A stretch of DNA of 5,038 bases from Candidatus Zixiibacteriota bacterium (GTDB lineage Bacteria; Zixibacteria; MSB-5A5; CAIYYT01). The notes below the pieces were generated by a model. The model was not told where the DNA came from. It worked only from the letters and a program-made list of their open reading frames with translations, and ran no database searches. The stretch covers positions 1-5,038 of the forward strand of contig JAGLUH010000103.1 of the NCBI GenBank assembly GCA_023134875.1, in the 5' to 3' direction. A program made the translations under genes and the position numbers. Shown here piece by piece: positions 1 through 5,038 of the stretch; the stretch's first letter is position 1; each line of letters opens with the position of its first letter.

Positions 1-369
1 CGGCAGCAGGTGAAGTCGGCATTGGCGCGCGGTGAGTGGCAGTATAATCAGGTCACCGCGATTGAGTCTGATGAAGACAATATCCTCCCCGCTCTTTTCA
101 CGTTGAGTCAGAACTTTCCCAATCCCTTCAATAGTGGAACCGTTATTGAGTTTTCCCTTCCCCGAAGCGGTGATTACCGGTTTGCGGTTTACAATATGCT
201 GGGTCAATTGGTCGATTACCGTCAAGTTACCGGTGCCACCGCCGGCCGGCAGGTAATTACCTGGCAAGGCACTGATCGCAATAAACAGCCGGTCGCTTCC
301 GGAGTCTACTTCTATAGGATTACGTTCGGCGGCAACTCGCAGATACGCAAGATGGTTCTCTTGAAATAG
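1..369 (+). CDS. 3' end of a secreted protein with a T9SS type A C-terminal sorting domain
   Basis: The reading frame is open from the first base and ends at TAG 367-369, so only the C-terminal 122 residues are present and the true start lies upstream. The GTG at base 10 has no sign of being a real start. From about base 100 the protein shows the T9SS type A sorting signature: QNFPNPFNSGT, then a beta-rich stretch with VYNMLGQLV, SGVYFYRI and a terminal RKMVLLK. In this family the domain directs export through the outer membrane by the type IX machinery and is usually removed or used for surface attachment. The fold resembles FlgD-like Ig modules. The about 30 residues before the domain (RQQVKSALARGEWQYNQ and on) look like a linker or the end of the functional part and are not recognisable, so the protein's own activity is unknown. 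The next gene downstream has the same kind of tail, so two T9SS cargo genes lie in a row. Confidence 0.88.
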   Translation, partial: RQQVKSALARGEWQYNQVTAIESDEDNILPALFTLSQNFPNPFNSGTVIEFSLPRSGDYRFAVYNMLGQLVDYRQVTGATAGRQVITWQGTDRNKQPVASGVYFYRITFGGNSQIRKMVLLK

Positions 370-372
370 CAG

Positions 373-401
373 TTGAAGCAAGCTGGGCAGAAAGCTATAT
401 T
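373..401 (+). promoter_or_regulatory. Predicted sigma-70-type promoter for the M6 metalloprotease gene
   Basis: TTGAAG at 373-378 (4 of 6 to the -35 consensus) and TATATT at 396-401 (5 of 6 to the -10) are separated by exactly 17 bases. Transcription would start near 408, giving a leader of about 34 bases before the ATG at 442 and including its ribosome site. It lies just after the stop of the previous gene, suggesting the protease can be transcribed independently. Assigned by eye; the weak -35 makes it tentative. Confidence 0.45.
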
Positions 402-428
402 GTATGGAATAGGGGGCAAGAGAGGATT

Positions 429-434
429 GGGAGG
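429..434 (+). promoter_or_regulatory. Ribosome binding site that fixes the metalloprotease start
   Basis: GGGAGG ends 7 bases before the ATG at 442. This favours 442 over the in-frame TTG codons at 373 and 427, which have no such site. The TTG at 373 also falls in the predicted -35 element. The choice is supported by the typical signal peptide that begins at this ATG. Confidence 0.8.
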
Positions 435-441
435 ACAACTA

Positions 442-3198
442 ATGAATCGGACTGACATGTTTCTGCTGACGGTAATTGCTGTCAGTCTGTTTTTTGTTAT
501 TGGTTCTACGGCTTGGGCGGTGGCTCCGGCTCCACACGTGATCGAACAATATCGGGCTGAAGGCAAGCTGGATGAACTATCGCGGAAACTTCACCAGATG
601 CGCGTCGGCGGCGCCTTTCAATTGCAGCCTCCAAAGTTTCAACTTGACCGGTCATCGCTGGCAACCGGAGATACGCTTACTCTGCGTGTGCTGGTGATCT
701 TAGTTGATTTCTCTGATAATCCTGCCGATGGCGGCCAGGTGAGCGGCGCTACTGCGGCGGATTTTGAGGAAATCCTTTTCTCCCGCGGTACAACGCAGTT
801 CGGCAGCCTTACCGATTTCTACTTGGAGAACTCTTATGGCCGTTTGCTTATCGAGGGAGATGTGGTTGGCTGGTATCGCCTGCCACTGACCTACGCCGAG
901 TATCATGGCGGTCAATACGGCACTCAGTTTGCTCAACCCAACGCGCAGACGATGGCGCGTGACGCCGTTGCTGCTGCTGATGCTGACGTTGATTTCTCGC
1001 TGTACGACAATAACGGCGATGGCACGGTGGAGGGTATCTTCGTCGTTCATGCCGGCCCGGGCGCCGAGGAGATAAACTCGCCGAACGACACATTGCATAT
1101 CTGGTCACATGCCTGGCAGATATCAGGCGGTTACTATGTTGATGGCGTTACGGTGCGCAAGTATTCCACCGAGCCGGAAGAAGTTCTTGGCACTATTGCT
1201 CGGATCGGCGTTTACTGTCATGAATTCGGCCATACTCTCGGCCTGCCTGATCTCTACGATATCAGCGAGATATCCGAAGGGATCGGCAACTGGGGCCTGA
1301 TGGGTGCCGGCTCCTGGAACGGCGGTGGCAGGCGACCGGCTTGTCTCACTGCCTGGAGCAAACAGACACTTGACGCCATCTACGGGACTTTCGGTCAGAC
1401 CATCACAGTCGGCAGCAATCTTGTCGATGTCGTCCTCGGCAGCGCAACTTACGATTCCGTGCGTTACCGCCTCACACTCCCCACCGGCGGCGGTAAGGAG
1501 TATTTCCTGATAGAAAACCGGCAGCCAACCGGTTTCGACCAGGGGCTGCCCGGTCACGGACTGCTGATCTGGCATTGTGATGATAATTTGACTGGATCGA
1601 ACGATCTTGACTACAATTCGCATCTGCACGTTGCCCTGGAACAGGCTGATGGCTTATTTGACCTGGACAACGCCGTGAACCGGGGAGATCAGACTGATCC
1701 TTTTCCCGGTCTGTATGGAGCTGGTCTTGAGTTCACCAGCCTGACAACTCCCAACACTAATTCGGTCGATAATCAGATCAATGAAGTCTCCGTCTGGGAT
1801 ATCCGTGAAGACAACGACGCCAAGACGATAACATGTAATCTTGACATTACCTACAGCCGACCGAATATCGTCGTCCTTGACTTCTCTTTTTCCGATTCAA
1901 CTTATGGCAACAATGACGGTGCGTTTGATGCCGGTGAGCGTATTGAAGTTGTCTACACCATCAAAAACCTCTGGAAGACTGCTCTGAGTGTGACGGCTAC
2001 TCTTGGCTCACCGGTACCCGGCTTGAATTTCAACATCTGTCAGGCAAGCTACAGCATGATGCCCAGCGGCTGGGAGTACAGCAACCAGAATGACCCTTTT
2101 GATTTCACCATCGACTACGATATCACACCCGTGAATGCTCAGTTTGATTTGACAATCACCACTGCTACATCGCCGGACACCTTTCTAGCCACAGAATACC
2201 GGCTTGTCGGCGGTGTGGAGATTCTGCTGGTTGACGCCGATGACAGTCCGGCTGCGGGGAAAATAGATCGGAGCAGTTATTACACCTCTGCTTTGGACAG
2301 CTTGTATCTTCCCTACGACTACTGGGATATAGCTATATCAGGAACGCCGGGCGTAACGCAGCTTGAGTACCCTTACATTATCTGGTTTACCGGCGATAAG
2401 GGCGGCGATCAGATGTCCGCCGCTGAGGTCGGTTTTCTCAAGAATCATCTTGATCAGGACGGGCGTCTCTTTCTGAGTGGCCAGGATATCGCCGAACAAT
2501 TACGGTTGACGGTGGATTCAACTTTCCTGCTTGGTTACCTCAAGGTCAGGTTCAAAGGTTCATCACAGCAGCACTATCATGTCGATGGTGTGCCGGGGAA
2601 CGATGTCGGTGATAGTTTGCAGTTAATGATAACCGGCTCGGACGGCGCCGGCAACCAGAGTTCGGTGGACTGGTTTGAACTGACATCATCCACCGCTGAA
2701 AGGCCATTCACCTATAGGAATGGGGGAATGACGGCAGGTAGTATCTATGCGACTACTGCCGGCTATCGGCTGGTCTTTTTCGGCTTCGGTTTCGAGGGTA
2801 TCATAAACACCGCAACATTATATGACTACAATACCCGTGAAGAGGTGATGGCAAGCGTTCTCGACTTTCTGCGGGCAAATAGCCCCACCCCCGTTGCCGA
2901 TGATATCACCATCATCCCCCTGCCATATCATTTCCAGCTTGGCCAGAACTACCCTAATCCCTTCAACCCGGCCACGATAATCAGCTATACAATAGGTTCG
3001 CGGATGACGGGTCAGTCGCTCTCTCTCGATGTCTTCAATCTGCTGGGACGAAAGGTGACCAACCTGGCAGCGGGGTCAGCGGCGCCCGGGAACTACATAG
3101 TCAAGTTTGACGCCGGCGACAATGCCAGTGGTGTGTATTTTTACCGACTGACGGTTGGTAATGAATCTACAACCAGGAAGATGATATTTGTCAAGTAA
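442..3198 (+). CDS. Secreted M6-family (immune inhibitor A-like) zinc metalloprotease with T9SS sorting domain
   Basis: 918 residues from the ATG at 442. Residues 1-26 form a signal peptide (MNRTD, hydrophobic core, AWA cleavage site), so the protein crosses the inner membrane by Sec. The M6 peptidase domain spans roughly residues 78-310. It has VILVDFSDN near the start, an acidic DNNGDG loop at 189-194 that may bind calcium, and the zinc site HEFGHTLGLPD at 260-270. His260, Glu261 and His264 are catalytic or ligand residues, and Asp270 sits at the third-ligand position of the HExxHxxGxxD pattern. WGLMGAGSW around Met287 is a probable Met-turn. Residues about 473-590 look like a beta-sandwich (GNNDGAFDAGE). 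Residues about 592-813 resemble a flavodoxin/GATase1-like fold (VEILLVDADD, IIWFTGD, GRLFLSGQDIAEQ) without an obvious GATase cysteine nucleophile. Residues about 829-918 are a T9SS type A sorting domain (QNYPNPFNPAT, SGVYFYRL, RKMIFVK). Family members degrade extracellular proteins; the substrate here is unknown. All key protease residues are intact. The 3' end overlaps the next gene by 11 bases. Confidence 0.93.
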   Translation: MNRTDMFLLTVIAVSLFFVIGSTAWAVAPAPHVIEQYRAEGKLDELSRKLHQMRVGGAFQLQPPKFQLDRSSLATGDTLTLRVLVILVDFSDNPADGGQVSGATAADFEEILFSRGTTQFGSLTDFYLENSYGRLLIEGDVVGWYRLPLTYAEYHGGQYGTQFAQPNAQTMARDAVAAADADVDFSLYDNNGDGTVEGIFVVHAGPGAEEINSPNDTLHIWSHAWQISGGYYVDGVTVRKYSTEPEEVLGTIARIGVYCHEFGHTLGLPDLYDISEISEGIGNWGLMGAGSWNGGGRRPACLTAWSKQTLDAIYGTFGQTITVGSNLVDVVLGSATYDSVRYRLTLPTGGGKEYFLIENRQPTGFDQGLPGHGLLIWHCDDNLTGSNDLDYNSHLHVALEQADGLFDLDNAVNRGDQTDPFPGLYGAGLEFTSLTTPNTNSVDNQINEVSVWDIREDNDAKTITCNLDITYSRPNIVVLDFSFSDSTYGNNDGAFDAGERIEVVYTIKNLWKTALSVTATLGSPVPGLNFNICQASYSMMPSGWEYSNQNDPFDFTIDYDITPVNAQFDLTITTATSPDTFLATEYRLVGGVEILLVDADDSPAAGKIDRSSYYTSALDSLYLPYDYWDIAISGTPGVTQLEYPYIIWFTGDKGGDQMSAAEVGFLKNHLDQDGRLFLSGQDIAEQLRLTVDSTFLLGYLKVRFKGSSQQHYHVDGVPGNDVGDSLQLMITGSDGAGNQSSVDWFELTSSTAERPFTYRNGGMTAGSIYATTAGYRLVFFGFGFEGIINTATLYDYNTREEVMASVLDFLRANSPTPVADDITIIPLPYHFQLGQNYPNPFNPATIISYTIGSRMTGQSLSLDVFNLLGRKVTNLAAGSAAPGNYIVKFDAGDNASGVYFYRLTVGNESTTRKMIFVK
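3175..3180 (+). promoter_or_regulatory. Ribosome binding site within the end of the protease gene, supporting a TTG start
   Basis: AGGAAG lies 7 bases before the TTG at 3188, inside the last codons of the protease gene. In the small gene's frame a TGA at 3182-3184 blocks any earlier start, so TTG 3188 is the first possible one. The next alternatives, TTG 3227 and ATG 3269, have weaker upstream sequence, and ATG 3269 would lose the first CxxC pair. Confidence 0.5.
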
Positions 3199-3388
3199 GC
3201 AGGAAAATATAAGCGAAGAATCTGAATTGAGATGCCCTCTCTGCGGTCATCACTTCACTGCCGATCAGATGGACAATTGTCTATTCTGCGCGGATAAGGG
3301 CAAGTGCCCGCTTGCCTGCTGCCCCCAATGCGGTTATTCGTTTCCTTACCGGGCACAGTTGCACCGCAAGCCGAAGACCAGGCCGTAG
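3188..3388 (+). CDS. Small cysteine-rich zinc-ribbon-like protein
   Basis: 66 residues, starting at TTG and overlapping the protease gene by 11 bases, so it is probably translated from the same message by coupling. It has eight cysteines: a CPLCG knuckle at 16-20, CLFC at 31-34, Cys40, then CCPQCGY at 44-50. Two outer CxxCG/CxxCGY knuckles around an inner cysteine cluster suggest a zinc ribbon or possibly another metal centre. There is no signal peptide or membrane segment, and a basic tail (HRKPKTRP) ends the protein. From memory, similar short proteins with a CPLCG...CPxCGY layout occur beside ferrous-iron transport genes (feoA/feoB) in anaerobes, but no feo gene is visible here, so a role in metal handling is only a suggestion. 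The cysteine pattern makes a real gene much more likely than a chance frame. Function unknown. Confidence 0.8.
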   Translation: MSSKQENISEESELRCPLCGHHFTADQMDNCLFCADKGKCPLACCPQCGYSFPYRAQLHRKPKTRP

Positions 3389-3425
3389 GTTGTTGTTCTG
3401 CCGTCCTCCTTAAGATTCATTGCAA

Positions 3426-3454
3426 TTGACTTCCTTACAGCGTCTCTCTATATT
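3426..3454 (+). promoter_or_regulatory. Predicted sigma-70-type promoter for ecfT-truA-tal
   Basis: TTGACT at 3426-3431 (5 of 6) and TATATT at 3449-3454 (5 of 6) are separated by 17 bases, the optimal spacing. The predicted transcription start is near 3461, giving a leader of only about 20 bases before the ecfT ATG at 3481. It lies in the 92-base gap after the zinc-ribbon gene. No hairpin plus T-run terminator is visible in that gap, so read-through from the upstream genes is also possible. Confidence 0.65.
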
Positions 3455-3480
3455 CCTCCCGTCTAAGTTGTGGTATTAGT

Positions 3481-4275
3481 ATGCACTATCTGCCCTTCCA
3501 ACAAGGTTCATTGTCACCCAACTGGGTGAGTGATATCGACTCCAGACTCAAGATCACCGCTTTCCTGCTGGCAGCGATCCTGATCGCCCTCACCCTGAAC
3601 GTCCGGTCGTACCTGGTTATCTCACTGGCGCTGCTGGTCTGGCTGGTTTTCCTTCGAGTTGAAGCGGTGCGCATCAAACGACTGTTGCTGCCGACTGCCG
3701 TCATGGTCGCTGTCACCATGTTGCTGCACTTAGCCCTGGGAGCGAAAGCCGGAAAGGAAATCGCCACGGTATTTGGTCTCGCCATTACCGAGACCGCCGC
3801 AAGCAACGCCGCCCTCTTCTGCTGGCGAATTTGCCTTTTCATGCTGGCGGCACTCTGTTTCAGCCTGACAATTACTCCCGATCAATTCGCCGCTGGCCTC
3901 TGGCGTATCCTGTCCCCGCTGAAAAGAATCGGTGTCGCCACCGATGATATCGGCCTGATCCTTTTTATCGCCATTCGCTTTATTCCGGAGATTTTCAGGC
4001 AATATCATCAGATTAAGATGGCACAAAAGGCACGCGGCGCTCTCTTTGGCGGTGGTATTGTTGCCCGAACGAGGCGAACCGTGCCCCTGCTGGTGCCGGT
4101 GACAGTCGCCGCAATCAGGCGCTCGGTCATCCTTTCTGACTGTCTGACGGTCAGAGGCTGGGGAGTGGCGCGGCAACGAACCTACCATGGTCGCCAAGTC
4201 CTCTGCGGCAGGGATTATCTATTTGGCGTGGTTCTCCTTTTGCTGGTGTCAATGACAGCAGCTTTAAGCTTATGA
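3481..4275 (+). CDS. ecfT: Energy-coupling factor (ECF) transporter transmembrane protein EcfT (CbiQ family)
   Basis: 264 residues, usual length for the family. EcfT is the inner-membrane scaffold of ECF importers: it links paired ATPases (EcfA) to a substrate-binding S component that takes up vitamins or metal ions. An N-terminal SDIDSRLK (17-24) matches the family's DPRxK-like start. Hydrophobic segments lie at about 23-39, 43-59, 68-87, 111-131, 156-169 and 245-264. The two cytoplasmic coupling motifs that touch the ATPases are present: Ala184-Arg185-Gly186 in AQKARG and Val224-Arg225-Gly226 in LTVRGWG, with a Pro-rich helix between. The second motif is usually ARG, so Val224 is a mild deviation. 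The ATG at 3481 is the first start in frame; no strong Shine-Dalgarno precedes it. The stop overlaps truA by ATGA. Neither ATPase nor S-component genes are adjacent in the window, so the substrate cannot be named. A cobalt/nickel CbiQ/NikQ role is the main alternative. Confidence 0.87.
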   Translation: MHYLPFQQGSLSPNWVSDIDSRLKITAFLLAAILIALTLNVRSYLVISLALLVWLVFLRVEAVRIKRLLLPTAVMVAVTMLLHLALGAKAGKEIATVFGLAITETAASNAALFCWRICLFMLAALCFSLTITPDQFAAGLWRILSPLKRIGVATDDIGLILFIAIRFIPEIFRQYHQIKMAQKARGALFGGGIVARTRRTVPLLVPVTVAAIRRSVILSDCLTVRGWGVARQRTYHGRQVLCGRDYLFGVVLLLLVSMTAALSL

Positions 4276-5003
4276 GAAATATCCTTCTGCAACTTGCCTT
4301 TGTTGGCACCAACTATTCCGGCTGGCAGCGCCAGACCAACGGTCTGGCGGTTCAGGAGGTGATTGAAAATGCTCTGGCTGAGATCACTGGTGAGAAGATT
4401 GCGCTCACCGGCTGCAGCCGCACTGATGCCGGCGTTCATGCCGAGCAGTTCTTTGCTAACTTCAGGACCAACGCCTCGCTACCTGCCGATCGTTTTCGGC
4501 TTGCTCTCCAGTCGAAGCTGCCCCATGACATTATGGTCACAAAATCGCGCCAGGTTGCGGCTGGTTTTAATGCCCGTCGGGCTGCGCTGGAAAAGAGCTA
4601 TCGGTATCAGATTTATTTCGGTAAATCACCTTTCCTGGTGGACAGATGGTGGCTTTGCCCGCAGGTGATCGATTTTAGGGTGCTGCCCAAACTGACCGAG
4701 ATGCTTCCAGGCGATCATGATTTTTCCGGATTCTGCGTGCGTAAATCACTCAAACATTCCAACCATTGCCTGATCAAACAAGCCACTTGGCGAAAGGATG
4801 GCAGGAAGCTATATTTTCAAATTACCGGCAACCGCTTCCTGCACCGGATGATTCGGTTCCTGGTGGGAGCGCAGATTGAGGTCGCCGCAGGAAAAATGTC
4901 GAAAACCGAGTGGGAAAACATTATACTCAATCAAAGCGAAAGTCGGGCGAAGTATCCGGCGCCGCCTGACGGTTTGTATCTGACGAGGGTTAAGTATTCT
5001 TAA
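4272..5003 (+). CDS. truA: tRNA pseudouridine(38-40) synthase TruA
   Basis: 243 residues, close to the usual 240-270. TruA is a cytoplasmic enzyme that converts uridine to pseudouridine at positions 38, 39 and 40 in the tRNA anticodon arm. The N-terminus has FVGTNYSGWQRQ. The catalytic loop is CSRTDAGVHA with the nucleophile Asp52; Ser49 replaces the commonest Gly, a frequent variant. FNARRAALEKSYRY (99-112) carries the conserved active-site tyrosine region. NRFLHRMIRFLVGAQIEV in the C-terminal half is the family's RFLxxMxRxxVG motif. The ATG overlaps the ecfT stop (ATGA) and has no clear ribosome site of its own, so translation is probably coupled to ecfT. The conserved sequence begins within about 10 residues of this ATG, confirming the start. 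All catalytic features look intact. Confidence 0.97.
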   Translation: MRNILLQLAFVGTNYSGWQRQTNGLAVQEVIENALAEITGEKIALTGCSRTDAGVHAEQFFANFRTNASLPADRFRLALQSKLPHDIMVTKSRQVAAGFNARRAALEKSYRYQIYFGKSPFLVDRWWLCPQVIDFRVLPKLTEMLPGDHDFSGFCVRKSLKHSNHCLIKQATWRKDGRKLYFQITGNRFLHRMIRFLVGAQIEVAAGKMSKTEWENIILNQSESRAKYPAPPDGLYLTRVKYS

Positions 5004-5005
5004 AC

Positions 5006-5012
5006 GGAGGAG
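5006..5012 (+). promoter_or_regulatory. Strong ribosome binding site for the transaldolase-like gene
   Basis: GGAGGAG begins 2 bases after the truA stop; its GGAGG core ends 5 bases before the ATG at 5016. It marks a real start and suggests efficient independent translation of the third gene on the ecfT-truA transcript. Confidence 0.8.
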
Positions 5013-5015
5013 TAG

Positions 5016-5038
5016 ATGAAGTTCTTCATTGATACGGC
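5016..5038 (+). CDS. tal: 5' end of a transaldolase (TalC/Fsa-type) gene
   Basis: Only eight codons lie in the window, reading MKFFIDTA (the last codon is GC plus any base, always Ala). This is the characteristic first strand of the small transaldolase/fructose-6-phosphate aldolase family, whose members are about 215-220 residues long. The strand contains the early aspartate that sits in the active site. The enzyme transfers dihydroxyacetone units between sugar phosphates in the non-oxidative pentose phosphate pathway. The gene starts 12 bases after truA with a strong ribosome site, so it is probably co-transcribed. Identity rests on a very short match and needs the sequence beyond the window; the catalytic lysine is not visible. 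Confidence 0.72.

Noticed and set aside
373..441. An earlier TTG start at 373 for the metalloprotease, adding 23 residues.
   Set aside because: It has no ribosome site, overlaps the predicted -35 element, and would bury the signal peptide behind a glycine/lysine-rich stretch. The ATG at 442 has GGGAGG at ideal spacing.
1123..1629. A 168-residue minus-strand open frame within the protease gene, and similar long reverse frames at 700-1098 and 3730-4197.
   Set aside because: They are antisense to strongly supported genes, show no recognisable domain, and have low-complexity or shadow-like composition.
2326..2339. Perfect 14-base palindrome GATATAGCTATATC.
   Set aside because: It lies inside the protease coding region and encodes ordinary residues. 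A palindrome of this length is not very unlikely by chance in 5 kb, and there is no second copy or promoter nearby.
3405..3411. CCTCCTT, which reads as AAGGAGG on the minus strand and could be a ribosome site for a reverse gene.
   Set aside because: No ATG, GTG or TTG follows at a usable distance on the minus strand, and no plausible reverse coding region begins there.
3389..3480. Possible terminator or riboswitch between the zinc-ribbon gene and ecfT, considered because ECF genes are often riboswitch-controlled.
   Set aside because: The gap is only 92 bases, the predicted leader is about 20 bases, and I see no stable hairpin, T-run or conserved cobalamin, thiamine or other aptamer core.

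Overview
The window carries six genes, all on the + strand: the 3' end of one gene, four complete genes and the first codons of a sixth. Two secreted proteins end in type IX secretion system (T9SS) type A sorting domains with the QN(F/Y)PNPFN signature. Such domains are typical of the Fibrobacterota-Chlorobiota-Bacteroidota (FCB) superphylum. The clean TTGA-N17-TATATT promoters, strong GGAGG ribosome sites and moderate GC look less like Bacteroidota proper. They fit better with an uncultivated FCB lineage such as Zixibacteria, KSB1 or a relative, but that placement is inference from motifs.

Left half (1-3388): exported proteins. The window opens inside a gene whose product ends in a T9SS sorting domain (stop at 369). 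A 72-base gap with its own predicted promoter and ribosome site leads into a 918-residue secreted M6-family (immune inhibitor A-like) zinc metalloprotease. It has a signal peptide, an HEFGHTLGLPD zinc site, a beta-sandwich linker, a flavodoxin/GATase-like domain and a second T9SS sorting domain. An 11-base overlap then leads to a 66-residue, cysteine-rich zinc-ribbon-like protein that starts at TTG.

Right half (3389-5038): housekeeping and transport. A 92-base gap contains the best promoter in the window (TTGACT-N17-TATATT). It precedes ecfT (transmembrane subunit of an energy-coupling-factor vitamin/metal importer), which overlaps truA (tRNA pseudouridine 38-40 synthase) by ATGA. After 12 bases and a strong ribosome site comes the start of a transaldolase-like gene (MKFFIDTA). 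These three genes probably form one transcript. The ATPase and substrate-binding partners of EcfT are not in the window.

No RNA genes, CRISPR arrays, insertion sequences or convincing terminators were seen. Nothing here clearly amounts to an undescribed system. The points most worth checking are the multidomain protease, the overlapping small cysteine protein and the solitary ecfT fused translationally to truA.
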